Source: Alphaproteobacteria bacterium
GTDB lineage: Bacteria > Pseudomonadota > Alphaproteobacteria > SMXQ01
DNA length: 64,000 nt
Reading direction: 5' to 3'
Assembly: GCA_009380075.1 (NCBI GenBank)
Contig: WHSO01000006.1
Location: 1-64,000, forward strand
Shown here piece by piece: positions 1-9,401 of this stretch. The number at the start of each line of letters is the position of its first letter. The stretch's first letter is position 1. The position numbers and the translations under genes were made by a program. Below the pieces are notes generated by a model, which saw only the letters and a list, made by a program, of their open reading frames with translations, was not told the DNA's origin and did not search any database.

Positions 1-1
1 C

Positions 2-688
2 AACAGTCGGACGGAGCTGGACGCGGTCGGAAACGACATTCATATCTGGCCCGTGCTGGTACAGGAGAAGATCGAGGGGTACGAAGTCGACCTTTCGGCG
101 TTCTACCAGAACGCCGAACTCGTCTTTTTTTCCTATTCGACCATCAAAGGCGAGTCACGCGGAAAGTTCAGCCCCTCGTCGCTGCGGCTCTATTCCCAGC
201 TCGGGACTATCGACCCCGCCATCTTCGACGAGATGCGGCGCCTCGGGCGGGCCATCGGCGCTCACGGATTCGTCAATGTGTCGGCCATACAGGGCGACGA
301 CGGTCACCGCTATTTCTTCGAGGCGGACATGCGGCCCACCACATGGGTCAACGCGCCGCGGTTCTTCGGCGACGATCCCGCGATCCGTATTTCTAGATAC
401 TTTTCCCATTGCGAAGCGATGGCCGGTCCGGGGCCCGTTCGTCCGAAATTTCCCGATCAGATCCTGATTCCCTACTTTTCCCGGATCAGGCTATGGGAAT
501 TCGCGACCAACCGGTACCGCTCGTGGTCCTATCTTCCGGATACGGACACCTTTATCGTCGTGTTCTCCGTCGTCAACGAAAAGATCAAGAATATGACCCG
601 TGCCCTGGTCAAGCCGCTGGTGCCGGACCGGCTCTGGCAGAACCTGAAGCGTGCTTACGACAAGACGGTACGGAAATTCATGGGATAA
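2..688 (+). CDS. ATP-grasp family protein, C-terminal part (5' end outside window)
   Basis: The reading frame is open to the left window edge, so the N-terminal part is missing; about 228 residues are visible. The segment QEKIEGYEVDLSAF followed about 70 residues later by FFEADMRPTTWV has the layout of the ATP-grasp fold: a substrate/ATP-binding E-x-x-x-G-x-E strand, then the acidic E-x-D-x-R metal-binding strand. Family members ligate a carboxylate to an amine or thiol using ATP. Here the substrate cannot be named, but its position two bases before an acyltransferase-like gene in a polysaccharide locus suggests modification of a glycan or lipid precursor. The C-terminal 70 residues are basic and match no motif I recognise. 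Confidence 0.6.
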   Translation, partial: NSRTELDAVGNDIHIWPVLVQEKIEGYEVDLSAFYQNAELVFFSYSTIKGESRGKFSPSSLRLYSQLGTIDPAIFDEMRRLGRAIGAHGFVNVSAIQGDDGHRYFFEADMRPTTWVNAPRFFGDDPAIRISRYFSHCEAMAGPGPVRPKFPDQILIPYFSRIRLWEFATNRYRSWSYLPDTDTFIVVFSVVNEKIKNMTRALVKPLVPDRLWQNLKRAYDKTVRKFMG

Positions 689-690
689 TC

Positions 691-1818
691 ATGACGGTGC
701 CGGCAACCCCGACAGATGAAGAAAGCCAGTCGAAAGAGGGATCGGCGTACTCCGACGAATCGGAGGGCGGTCGATTCACCTTCGAATCCGTGGCGCGTAT
801 CGGGCCGCCCGACTGCGGCGAGCCGGTTCTGTTCTACCGCCGCACAGCCACGCATGGACCCGTACATGGTCTGATCAGCCCGCGGGACGCGGCCGAAGCC
901 GCCATCTATGCCATCATGGCGGCGACCGCCGCGATCCGGCCGCCGGCCGTCTGGCCCGGCCTGTGCCACCGCACGGCACAAATCGGCCGCGCCAGGCGAA
1001 TCCGTACCCGTCTCGGTGAGTTCGGCGAGGCAGTGCGTGCCGTCCTCGGCGACGTGTCCGACCGGGATATCGAGACCTGGTTCGATCGCTGGTGGGAGAA
1101 TCTCCACCGCCGTCGCATGATGCTGGTACGCGAATATGTCGGCCACGGCCCGGTCCGGTTCACTCTCACCGGTCGTGACCATCTCGACGCCGCCCTTGCG
1201 CTGGGTCGCGGCGCGATCCTGTGGGCGGCGGAATTCATCCCGCAGACCCTGGCGGGCAAACGGGGTTTGTTCGAATCCGGCATTCACGCGTATCAGGTCT
1301 CGGCCCTGTTCCACGGATTCCGCAACACGCGGTTCGGCAATGTTTTCCTCAACAAGCCCCTGGTCAATGCCGAGAACCGCTATCTCGGCGGCCGCCTGGT
1401 CTTCGAATCCGACGAGGCGGGCATGCTCGTCCGGCGCATCATTCGGCTGCTCAAATCCGGCGCGGTGGTCATTCTGACCAACAACAACTACGCCGGCCGG
1501 TCCTTCATCCAGATGCCCTTTGGCGCGCGAGGTTATACGAGCATGGCGACGACGCCGATCGTACTTGCGCTGATGGGCAAGGTGCCGCTGCTGTACATGT
1601 CGACCATCGAGCGGGAACCCTTGGCCCATTATGATATCCGTTTCAGCAGCGATCTGGCGGCCGGCGAAATCGCCGCGGGATCGGCCAGCGATGATTTCGC
1701 GGCGACGGCACGGATCGCCCTCAGGGCGCGGGACGAACTGCTGACGGACCTGAGAAAGGCGCCGGACCAGTATCGGAACTGGCTGCCGCACGCGCGGCCC
1801 ATCGTGCGTGAATCGTGA
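691..1818 (+). CDS. LpxL/HtrB-like lysophospholipid acyltransferase-superfamily protein, active-site His not visible
   Basis: 375 residues from ATG 691, two bases after the upstream stop, so probably co-translated with the ATP-grasp gene. Residues about 160-310 follow the lipid A acyltransferase (LPLAT) layout: a stretch ILWAAEFIPQ where HtrB proteins have H-x4-D/E, an R-rich central part, a strand ending in ILTNNNYAGRSF and then MPFGARGYTSMATTPIVLAL, which corresponds to the conserved 'pFfG....t..gia.lA' segment. The usual catalytic histidine appears to be replaced by alanine (AAEF). No transmembrane helix or signal peptide is obvious. A role in acylating an exopolysaccharide or lipid carrier is inference; it could also be a non-catalytic homologue. 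Confidence 0.55.
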   Translation: MTVPATPTDEESQSKEGSAYSDESEGGRFTFESVARIGPPDCGEPVLFYRRTATHGPVHGLISPRDAAEAAIYAIMAATAAIRPPAVWPGLCHRTAQIGRARRIRTRLGEFGEAVRAVLGDVSDRDIETWFDRWWENLHRRRMMLVREYVGHGPVRFTLTGRDHLDAALALGRGAILWAAEFIPQTLAGKRGLFESGIHAYQVSALFHGFRNTRFGNVFLNKPLVNAENRYLGGRLVFESDEAGMLVRRIIRLLKSGAVVILTNNNYAGRSFIQMPFGARGYTSMATTPIVLALMGKVPLLYMSTIEREPLAHYDIRFSSDLAAGEIAAGSASDDFAATARIALRARDELLTDLRKAPDQYRNWLPHARPIVRES

Positions 1819-1823
1819 CGAGA

Positions 1824-3017
1824 CTATCCTGACGCCGGGCTCCGCACAGTCCCCGGCGTCGCAAGGGGTTCGGGTATCGGTATCCCACGACCCGGATTGA
1901 CCTCTGCCAGCATCATTTCGGCGATTTCACGCCAATCGTAAACGCCGGATCGGTCGACCGCCTGTCGATTCACGCGCAGGACCTCTTCGGTCGCGCGGAC
2001 AATGGATTCCTCATCCCCCGGGGTATAACCCTTCAGGTGATCTCGACCGCCCTTGCAGAAATGGGGCGCAAGGATCGGCAGCCCCGCGTAGGTATACTGT
2101 ATGAGCTTCAGGCTCGAGTCACTCAGGTAATGGTAGTCGGAGAGATCCAGATATGGCGCGATGCCGATGTCGGCGTGGATCATGAAATCGCGCAACGTCT
2201 CGAACGGGACCTCGCCGTGAAACGCCAGATTGGGGAAGGAGGAAAATCTCTCGACATTCATTCGTCCGAACATATGAAACGCGACGTTCGGAAAATTCCT
2301 CATCATCATTTCGACCGACACGTAGTCGAACATCATGTCGCCGGCGATGATCGCGTGTGGGCCGTTTCCTGCGAGAGGGGACGGAACGGATACATCGAGC
2401 AGGGATTTGTCTATGCCTTGCGGCACATGGCAGGTTTTCACATCCTCGTTGTAGTCCGCCAGTATCGCCCTGGACGGAGACGTAAACAGGTCATAATGAG
2501 CCGCGGTGCGGTCAAGGGTCGCCTGCAGCATCGGGTGCATGCCGACCGTGTTCAGCGGATCGCAGGCGCGATAGATGAACAGCGCCATCGGCGCCAGTTT
2601 CCTGAGCACCGGCAGGAGAAGGACGGCCGCGCAACTTTCGATGACAATGAGCTGGGACGACCGGACCCTGCGGCGAACGGCCTCGGGAAGGAGATGCGGA
2701 TAAAGATGAAAGAGAGGCGTCGCGATCCGGTTGAGCAGCCCGAATTTGGTGGTTGCAGGGTGCAGGAGAGGAACCCAGACGAAGGCCGACAGGCGATCGG
2801 ACCGGTCGATCCAGATATTACGCCGGTCCTCCGGCACGTTCTTCAGCCTCGGCACGCCGGCCAGCACCGACAGACGGCTCAGTTGCGTCGTTACGACATT
2901 GGTCTGCCAGCCAAGCCCGGCCAGGGCTTCGGCGAGAAAGACGACGCTCGCCTTGCGGGCGCCAAAGCCCACCGTGTGATAACTGAAAATCACCGCACTC
3001 TTGGGGGGCAGGGACAA
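1824..3017 (-). CDS. GumK-like glucuronosyltransferase (GT70)
   Basis: 397 residues from a TTG start at 3017, with TAGGAG 12 bases upstream. The C-terminal half carries the features I recall from Xanthomonas GumK: an IVIESCAAV strand, FIYRACDPLNT, an HVPQGID loop, the nucleotide-sugar site YLSDSSLKLIQYTYAGLPI and the trailing GYTPGDEESI. GumK transfers glucuronic acid from UDP-GlcA to the mannose of the lipid-linked Glc-Glc-Man trisaccharide in xanthan synthesis, acting at the inner face of the cytoplasmic membrane. With GumD-, GumH- and GumM-like genes nearby, the same step is likely here. Family membership is seen in the sequence; the exact acceptor is inferred. Confidence 0.8.
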   Translation of the reverse strand: MSLPPKSAVIFSYHTVGFGARKASVVFLAEALAGLGWQTNVVTTQLSRLSVLAGVPRLKNVPEDRRNIWIDRSDRLSAFVWVPLLHPATTKFGLLNRIATPLFHLYPHLLPEAVRRRVRSSQLIVIESCAAVLLLPVLRKLAPMALFIYRACDPLNTVGMHPMLQATLDRTAAHYDLFTSPSRAILADYNEDVKTCHVPQGIDKSLLDVSVPSPLAGNGPHAIIAGDMMFDYVSVEMMMRNFPNVAFHMFGRMNVERFSSFPNLAFHGEVPFETLRDFMIHADIGIAPYLDLSDYHYLSDSSLKLIQYTYAGLPILAPHFCKGGRDHLKGYTPGDEESIVRATEEVLRVNRQAVDRSGVYDWREIAEMMLAEVNPGRGIPIPEPLATPGTVRSPASG

Positions 3018-3120
3018 GTTTCGGGCGCTCCTAATCGTTCAATGGAAGCCTATCCTGCCTGCACGATAACGACTCCCCATCGATTTTGTTCCCATCCAGT
3101 CCGGCGAGCCGCCGGCAACC

Positions 3121-4455
3121 TCAGCCTCCGGACGAAGAACGGTACGGAACTGGATTCGGTACATCGTGAGCCATCGGCGAATAACTCAAGGTTCGGATAT
3201 ATCCGTAAAGGAACCACAAAGGTGCCGCCGTCTTGATCGAAAACATCGAGTAACTGATCAGGAGGCTGAGGGAGATATAGATGGCCAGGCCGTTCATGAA
3301 GGCGATGGCCGTGCGGTTGGTCTGCGGCTGCAGGAAGCAGATCGCCAGCCAGATAATGAACACGCCCAGAAACGACTGGGTTATGACGAAATAGGTGATC
3401 CCGCTGTCGAAGGATCGGCCGAGCAGTTGCGGGCTGAGGTCGATGCCCACCGCATTCCAGAAGTCTATGCTGGTAAAGACCCACACGCTGAATTCGAGCC
3501 GGCCCAGGAAGTCGTCGATCCTGGCCGAGGAGTTGAAGAATATCCCGACGACAATCGCGGCGACGAAGGCGCCCGGCAGATACAGGGCGTAAGCGTAGCG
3601 GGGTATGATACGCAGGATCATACCCACGGCCAGGATGATCAGGGTCGTTACCGTGGCGAACCGGCCATCGGAGCCAACGAGGATCATGAAGGTGCTGAGG
3701 ACCAGGAATATACTCTCCTTCCGGGTCAGGTTGCGCCAGAAGGCGATCATGAAGATGACGGCGACTGTGGCCCAGTTCCCCGTCGTGACCGGCTCGAGAA
3801 AGACCGAAGACAGCCTCGTCGTGACGCCGAGCAGGTCGAGCCCGGGAATGAATTGGCCCATCTCCGGAGGCCGCATGGCGCTGACGAACAGGTTGGAATC
3901 GCGGTTCCAGAAATCCTCGGACACGAAATCGCGGGTATTGACGTAGTAACTCTGCGGATTCGTCAGATCGCCAAACAGGATGGGGGAAGCTCCCTCGAAG
4001 ATCATGACAGCCAGGATCGTCGCCTGCATCACTATGAAGAGCCTGACGATGTTGCCCTTCGCAAATGTCGTGCCCAGCATGATGAAGACGGGGATCAGAA
4101 GCACGTCGCGGAAGTACTTCGCCTCCAGCGACTGGCGGAACATACTGATGAAAATGAACAGGATCGCCAGCGCCGAGATGACGAGCAGCCACGGTATCAT
4201 CAGGCGGTTCAGCCCCCGCGCGCAGACCGCGACCGCCATGCCGACGATCAGCATCTCCGCCACGATGACGGACGTCTTGCTCAGGCCGAACGCATGGGCA
4301 TTGATGATGGCGAGGACGAAATTGAAGACGACGGCGGTATAGACCGTCGCCGCGGCCATGAACTCGCGCGACGGAAGCGGCAGGCTCGCACTGGCCTGCC
4401 GGCCGCTCGGATCAACCCAGTAGCGTGGACGGATCGTCCCGTTTTCGAATGCCAT
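3121..4455 (-). CDS. Exopolysaccharide polymerase, GumE/Wzy-like
   Basis: 444 residues with about ten to twelve hydrophobic helices spread along the chain, separated by short basic loops, and one long soluble loop at about residues 155-210 (NTRDFVSEDFWNRDSNL...). This is the architecture of Wzy-type polymerases such as GumE, which join lipid-linked repeat units in the periplasm. Sequence conservation in this class is poor, so the call rests on topology, length and position between GT70 and GT26 genes. It could alternatively be an O-antigen ligase-like protein. The gene is read leftward and lies 103 bases upstream of the GumK-like gene. Confidence 0.72.
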   Translation of the reverse strand: MAFENGTIRPRYWVDPSGRQASASLPLPSREFMAAATVYTAVVFNFVLAIINAHAFGLSKTSVIVAEMLIVGMAVAVCARGLNRLMIPWLLVISALAILFIFISMFRQSLEAKYFRDVLLIPVFIMLGTTFAKGNIVRLFIVMQATILAVMIFEGASPILFGDLTNPQSYYVNTRDFVSEDFWNRDSNLFVSAMRPPEMGQFIPGLDLLGVTTRLSSVFLEPVTTGNWATVAVIFMIAFWRNLTRKESIFLVLSTFMILVGSDGRFATVTTLIILAVGMILRIIPRYAYALYLPGAFVAAIVVGIFFNSSARIDDFLGRLEFSVWVFTSIDFWNAVGIDLSPQLLGRSFDSGITYFVITQSFLGVFIIWLAICFLQPQTNRTAIAFMNGLAIYISLSLLISYSMFSIKTAAPLWFLYGYIRTLSYSPMAHDVPNPVPYRSSSGG

Positions 4456-4519
4456 TCAGACCAATCCCGAACTGTTGCCGCGCCACCGCGCGGGGAGACC
4501 GTATTCTAATCCAGGTCCC

Positions 4520-5263
4520 TCAGGTTTTGTTGCCGTCAAAGATCGCCATGCCGAAAAATTTCAGCGTGTCAATCGTGTACCGGCGAAGGAGCCGGCGCGG
4601 CTCGTGTGCCAGGCGGTACGCCCATTCCAGTCGTACCCTGCGTATAAACTGCGGTGCCCTTGGGGCGGTTCCCGAGAGGAAATCGAACAGCGCGCCGACC
4701 GCGAGGATCAGGGGGACGTCCAACGCCTCCCGATACTGCAGGATCCATTTTTCCTGCAGCGGGTTACCGAATGCCACCAGAAGAACGTCCGGCCGGGCGG
4801 CGTTGATCGCCCGAATCGTCGCTGCCTCGTCCGCCCAGATCGAATAGCCGTCCACCTGGCCGCATATTTCGACCTGCGGATAGCGGCGGGACAGCACGTC
4901 GGCCGCTGTCCGGGCCACTCCGGGCCGACCCCCGACCAGGTAGACCCGGGCCGTACGGTCGAGCGCGGCGAGGAAGGCCGGTGTGAAGTCCGTGCCGTTC
5001 AGGTTCTCTGGAAAGCGGATGCCGCGCCGCAGCAGGGCCGCGATGTCCAGCGCGACGCCGTCATTCAACAGCAGGATTTCCGGCGACTCCGCGATCATTT
5101 GCCGCATGGGGGCGCAATGGATGACGAAATTGGCATTGGCGAAGAAGACGATGGCACGGCGCCCGGCACGCCACCGCCGCTGGAGAAACCGGAATGTGGC
5201 CGGACCCGTAGTCCGGCGAATCGCGAATCCGGCAATTGTCGTCTGGGTCGGCTTTTCAGTCAT
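4520..5263 (-). CDS. WecG/TagA/CpsF (GT26) glycosyltransferase, GumM-like
   Basis: 247 residues from ATG 5263; an open frame continues 31 codons further upstream, but that part is AT-rich and low-complexity, so I prefer the internal ATG. Family hallmarks are present: LLNDGVALDIAALL, NGTDFTPAFL, the strand RPDVLLVAFGNPLQEKWI and the C-terminal block AVGALFDFLSGTAPRAP followed by LEWAYRLAHEPRRLLRR. GumM adds the second glucose to Glc-PP-undecaprenol to make the cellobiosyl lipid in xanthan synthesis. With GumD, GumH and GumK homologues in the window, that beta-1,4-glucosyl step is the best guess; a ManNAc or other sugar donor cannot be excluded. Confidence 0.85.
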   Translation of the reverse strand: MTEKPTQTTIAGFAIRRTTGPATFRFLQRRWRAGRRAIVFFANANFVIHCAPMRQMIAESPEILLLNDGVALDIAALLRRGIRFPENLNGTDFTPAFLAALDRTARVYLVGGRPGVARTAADVLSRRYPQVEICGQVDGYSIWADEAATIRAINAARPDVLLVAFGNPLQEKWILQYREALDVPLILAVGALFDFLSGTAPRAPQFIRRVRLEWAYRLAHEPRRLLRRYTIDTLKFFGMAIFDGNKT

Positions 5264-5431
5264 GCGAAAGTATGCCACTTTAATTTCTAAAATAGAGAGT
5301 AGCACATTAACAATAATTAATAAAAAAATATTTAATACTATTGACTGCTTTCCCAAAAAATTATCTTATTGAAGCCATTCTGGAAGTAACGGTACCATCA
5401 CCCGCCCGTCAACGAGTAAGGATTATTCGCC

Positions 5432-6463
5432 GTGACCCGATCGTTTTTTCTTTGGGCCGTGGGCGCCGCCGCTGTCCTGCTGGTCGGCCTGACATCGCCA
5501 TCCTTCGCCGATACCGCGCGATTGCCTTGGCTTGTCGGAGTCAATATGGCGGGGGCCGAATTCCGCGCCAAGGTCCTGCCGGGACAGATGGGCCGGGATT
5601 ACAAATACCCGAGCGAACTCGATCTCAACTACTTCCTCAATCAGGGGTTCAAGACGATCCGATTTCCGTTCCGTTGGGAGCGCCTGCAGCGGACCCTGGG
5701 CGGGCCGTTCGATGCGGAGGAGGTGGCACAGCTCGATCGGGTCGTCCGCCACGTCACTGGCCAGGGCGGCTACATCATTCTGGATCCGCATAATTACGCA
5801 CGCTACAACCGTCAGCTGATCGGTTCGAAGGAAGTCCCCATCGCCGCCTTCGCGTCCTTCTGGGCGGAACTCGCCAAGCGTTACAGCTCCAACCAGCGGG
5901 TCATTTTCGGGTTGATGAACGAACCCTTCAAGATCAGGGCCCAGGATTGGCGCCCTGCGGCGGATGCCGCCATCGCCGCCATCCGTGCGACCGGTGCGCG
6001 GAACCTCATTCTGGTGCCGGGCACGGCGTGGTCGGGAGCCCATAGCTGGCTCAAGCCACGTCATGGAATTTCCAACGCCGAAGCCTTCAAAACCTTGTCC
6101 GATCCCGGGAACAATATCGCCTTCGATATACATCAGTATCTCGACGAGGATTATTCAGGAACGAAGGAAGCGTGCCGGGCCGAAGACACCGGCGAAAAGG
6201 CTCTCGAGGGCATTACGCGGTGGCTTCGCGACAACAAGCATCGCGCCTTCCTGGGCGAGTTCGCGGGCGGCGACAACCCTGTCTGTCTCGCCGCACTGGA
6301 CCGCATGCTCAAGTACGTCAAGGCCAACGCCGACGTCTGGATGGGTTGGACCTACTGGGCCGCGGGGGCATGGTGGGGCAACTACAAGTTCAGCGTGCAT
6401 CCTTCCCCGAAGGGACCCCGCCCGCAAATGCAACTGCTCCAGAAACACATCAATCCATCCTGA
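5432..6463 (+). CDS. Secreted GH5 family endoglucanase
   Basis: 343 residues from GTG 5432, with AGTAAGGA ten bases upstream. A signal peptide (residues 1-26, ending SPSFADT) is followed by a glycoside hydrolase family 5 barrel: GFKTIRFPFRWERL early, the acid/base glutamate in FGLMNEPF near residue 164, HQYLDEDYSG, the nucleophile glutamate in FLGEFAGG near residue 276, and MGWTYWAAGAWWG at the end. Such enzymes cut beta-1,4-glucan chains. Inside an exopolysaccharide locus with a presumed cellobiose-type backbone, it probably trims the polymer during export or degrades mis-exported product, as endoglucanases do in cellulose operons. It is read divergently from the GT26 gene across a 168-base AT-rich gap and converges on the GT4 gene. 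Confidence 0.88.
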   Translation: MTRSFFLWAVGAAAVLLVGLTSPSFADTARLPWLVGVNMAGAEFRAKVLPGQMGRDYKYPSELDLNYFLNQGFKTIRFPFRWERLQRTLGGPFDAEEVAQLDRVVRHVTGQGGYIILDPHNYARYNRQLIGSKEVPIAAFASFWAELAKRYSSNQRVIFGLMNEPFKIRAQDWRPAADAAIAAIRATGARNLILVPGTAWSGAHSWLKPRHGISNAEAFKTLSDPGNNIAFDIHQYLDEDYSGTKEACRAEDTGEKALEGITRWLRDNKHRAFLGEFAGGDNPVCLAALDRMLKYVKANADVWMGWTYWAAGAWWGNYKFSVHPSPKGPRPQMQLLQKHINPS

Positions 6464-6469
6464 TTCGTA

Positions 6470-7573
6470 TCATCCGGCCGGTCGGGGATCAGTCCCGTAA
6501 AAGCGGGAATACACCTCCACGACGGCGTCCCAGCCCTGCGCACGAGCGAACCGTACGGCCCGGTCCCGCTCCTGTCGGGTGATGCTGCTGCACCACGCCG
6601 CAAAATCCTCGGCTGCCCGGGCCGGATCGTCAAAATCGGTCAGCAGGCCGCAGCCCGAGCGCTCAAATGTCTCCCGGAATGCTGCGTTGTCGTGCATGAC
6701 CGGTAGCAATCCCACAGACATGCCCTCGATAACGGATATTCCGAAACCCTCATAGCGTGACGCGGAGATTGTAAAACCGCAGGTTTTCGCGACTTCGATC
6801 AGCGCGCCTGTCTCGAGGAAGCCGTGATAGGCGACATTTTCCTGTAACTCGTAGCGGGCGACAAGTTCGGCTAGGCCGGGCGCGAGGTTCTCGTAGTCCG
6901 TGCCGACGATATGGAGCTTCAGGCCCGGCTGGCGCTGCACCATCTCGGCCATGAACACGATGAGCGCGTCGACGCGCTTGTTGGGCGACAGCCGGCCGAC
7001 GTAGAGGAGGTCCCTGCCCTCGCAGATGAAATCGCCGAGGGGGACGACCGGGTTGAACAAAGTCACGGACGCGACGCCGACACTCGCCAGCTTCTGGGCA
7101 TCGTTGGTGCTGACCGCGAAGATGCCACGCGTGCGGCTGAGGCTCCACTTGGTGATCGTCCGGAGGTACGCGTTCTTGATGCGGGCACGGTCGTCCGTGT
7201 GGAAATACATTCCGTGTGTCGTCATGAACAGGCGCAGCGGCATGAACCGGCTCAGTGCCGCGATGACGTCCAGAAGCTGGTCGGCGGCGTGGATATGGAT
7301 GACGTCATAGCCTCTCAGAAGCGCAGGACGGACGAAGGGAAAGAAAAGATGCCGGTTGCCGATGAAGGGCACACGAATGATGCGAAATCCGTCCCTTTGC
7401 TCGAACGCCGGCAGGAGGGCGGAACTGTCAAAAATGCGATTCAGCGTCAGGATGGTGACGTCGGCTGTTGCGGCCTGACGGGACGCAAGCTCGCGGACAT
7501 AGGTTTCAAGCCCACCTTTCGATGGGTCGAATTGCCGGACGACATGGAGGATCTTCAGGCTCGGTTCGGTCAT
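6470..7573 (-). CDS. GT4 glycosyltransferase, GumH-like mannosyltransferase
   Basis: 367 residues from ATG 7573 (MTEPSLKILHVVRQF); a longer frame from a TTG at 7687 adds 38 residues that look non-coding. The N-terminal KGGLETYVRELA loop, VIHIHAADQ, the GRLSPNKRVDALI donor-site start and the EGFGISVIEGMSVGLLPV E-x7-E motif are standard for retaining GT-B family 4 enzymes. GumH, which adds alpha-1,3-mannose to the cellobiosyl lipid in xanthan synthesis, has this design and size. The locus context supports that role, but the donor specificity is inferred. The gene converges with the glucanase with only six bases between stops. Confidence 0.8.
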   Translation of the reverse strand: MTEPSLKILHVVRQFDPSKGGLETYVRELASRQAATADVTILTLNRIFDSSALLPAFEQRDGFRIIRVPFIGNRHLFFPFVRPALLRGYDVIHIHAADQLLDVIAALSRFMPLRLFMTTHGMYFHTDDRARIKNAYLRTITKWSLSRTRGIFAVSTNDAQKLASVGVASVTLFNPVVPLGDFICEGRDLLYVGRLSPNKRVDALIVFMAEMVQRQPGLKLHIVGTDYENLAPGLAELVARYELQENVAYHGFLETGALIEVAKTCGFTISASRYEGFGISVIEGMSVGLLPVMHDNAAFRETFERSGCGLLTDFDDPARAAEDFAAWCSSITRQERDRAVRFARAQGWDAVVEVYSRFYGTDPRPAG

Positions 7574-7871
7574 GTCCCGGGCGGGCGGCTGGCATCCAGG
7601 GGCGTTCAGACGGTTCACCAAAATTCGATATTTGACAAGTTCTGCGTGAAAGCGTTGCCATTCTTGAAGCAACGGATAACGAGACAAGAAAATGAAAAAT
7701 GCAGGACGCTACACCTGATTTCCAACCAGAATGCCGCCTGAAGATAGCACAGCATGAAAAAAATGCCCGTCTGGAGCGAGACCGGGACGTAACACGGCTC
7801 GAATCCCAAGACCTGGCTTTGGCCGGCGGTGGCCTTCTCATTTATCCTTTGGGCTAAGAAACCGACGAGGG

Positions 7872-9401
7872 CTAGACGTTGTTGCTGTCGAACTGGTTTA
7901 ACCCGTGTTGATTGACCTGTCGCAGGAGGACGTACTGGCGCATCAATGGATTGACGAAGTCGTAGGTGGCGGGGACGCCAGGCGACCCGAATTTCTCCAG
8001 AATCTTGTGTGGGCCGTCCCTGTTGAGCCGCGCCAGTCCCCGGCTGATGTTCAAGATTTCATAGCTGCGCCCGGTGTAGCCTTCCAGCGCCTTCAGGGCG
8101 CCTTCCGCCGTGAACCGACCATAGGCGTCGAACGGTGCCACCGCGGCCCCCAACACGATATCCGCCATGAAGGTGTTCGTATCCGTCTGCGTCGCGCGTT
8201 CGTAGGCATTGATCACGTTCGGATCGAATTCCGCGAGGATGTCCGAGATCGCAGCGCGCACGTCGTCCTGATTGATGATGTTGGACTTGCGCGCCATCGC
8301 ATGGCGCCCGGAAAGAAGTGCAAGAAGATGTGCGTAATAGGGCGAGCCCCTCGACAGGGTGACTATGGAATCGCGGACGACATCGTCGAAATCGATTCCT
8401 GCCCTGACCTTGCCCTGGTTCAGGAGTACCTCGAGCTCGGCATTGTCGAGCAACGGAAGACGAATGGCCTTGATTTGCCGCTGGATCGACAGGTGCTGCC
8501 CAAGCAGATCATCGAGGGTCTTTCCGATCCCCATGATGACGATCGAAACAAGATCCGTGCTGTCCGAGATGATTTTGATCGCCTCGGACATCTTGCGGTA
8601 GAAGTCCTTGTTGTTGACGCGGTCGAACTCGTCCACGATCAGGATGACACGATCGATCAGGCTGCCGAACGCGTTGGAGAGATCCGTCGGTCCCACGGAT
8701 TCCAGGTCGCGGAACTGGTCGAAGCTTTCGTTGGGCAAGCCCATGGCCCGTGACGACCGGTCCGTAAAATCGACCGGCAGACTCCTCAGGAAGTCGCGCA
8801 TCAGGCGTTCGAAGCTTGTTTCCGAATCGCATGTAAAGCGCGCAACATGATATCCCGCACGCCGGGCGGACGCGGCGATTATATTGCCGACCGACGTCTT
8901 GCCGATTCCCCTGCCGCCGTAAACGACGACATGCGCATGCTCCTGTTCGATGGCGCAGACGATTTTCTCGATCACCGCGCGACGACCGACGAACATCTGG
9001 TCGGAGGTCTGCGGCCGACTGGGCGTAAAGACCTCCCAGAGTTTCTCCGTCGCCGGGCCGGTGTCCCTTCTGAAATAGCCCTGTTTCGACGTGGACGTCG
9101 ACGTAAACTGGAAGCTCGGGATGGCAGGTTCTTTCACGGGCCTTGTGTCCTCGCGACGGGATTCGGGACCATTCGGCGGTTCTTTGCCCGATCCCTGCAT
9201 CGGGAACGCAGATGACGGCTCGGCAGCACCGGGTTTGGAACCAGCATACCCTCCCGTCGACCCATTCCCATACGCTTTCACGCCATCATCTGGCGACGGA
9301 AGGCGTTGCGAATCGTTTGCAGTCGGGTCCCACGGGTCCGGCACGGGCCGGGCGGAGGGACCAGTGTCCCGCTTGTCGCGAAAATCCTTAAAAAGTGCCA
9401 T
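7872..9401 (-). CDS. ExeA/Orc1-like AAA ATPase with a disordered N-terminal tail
   Basis: 509 residues. Residues 1-130 are rich in Pro, Gly, Ser and charged residues and look disordered. An ATPase domain follows: FVGRRAVIEKIV, Walker A YGGRGIGKTS (about 161-170), Walker B ILIVDEFDRV (about 253-262) and a sensor-like VSIVIMGIGKT. This is the ExeA/AAA_16/Orc1-like arrangement, with a helical C-terminal part about 200 residues long that may be a winged-helix region. No transmembrane helix is seen. The gene sits between the GT4 gene and a secreted-protein gene in the polysaccharide locus; a role in assembling or gating the export complex, or in regulation, is speculative. Confidence 0.75.
   Translation of the reverse strand: MALFKDFRDKRDTGPSARPVPDPWDPTANDSQRLPSPDDGVKAYGNGSTGGYAGSKPGAAEPSSAFPMQGSGKEPPNGPESRREDTRPVKEPAIPSFQFTSTSTSKQGYFRRDTGPATEKLWEVFTPSRPQTSDQMFVGRRAVIEKIVCAIEQEHAHVVVYGGRGIGKTSVGNIIAASARRAGYHVARFTCDSETSFERLMRDFLRSLPVDFTDRSSRAMGLPNESFDQFRDLESVGPTDLSNAFGSLIDRVILIVDEFDRVNNKDFYRKMSEAIKIISDSTDLVSIVIMGIGKTLDDLLGQHLSIQRQIKAIRLPLLDNAELEVLLNQGKVRAGIDFDDVVRDSIVTLSRGSPYYAHLLALLSGRHAMARKSNIINQDDVRAAISDILAEFDPNVINAYERATQTDTNTFMADIVLGAAVAPFDAYGRFTAEGALKALEGYTGRSYEILNISRGLARLNRDGPHKILEKFGSPGVPATYDFVNPLMRQYVLLRQVNQHGLNQFDSNNV

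Noticed and set aside
5264-5356. 31-codon N-terminal extension of the GT26 gene
   Set aside because: AT-rich, low-complexity and beyond the usual family start; probably the divergent promoter.
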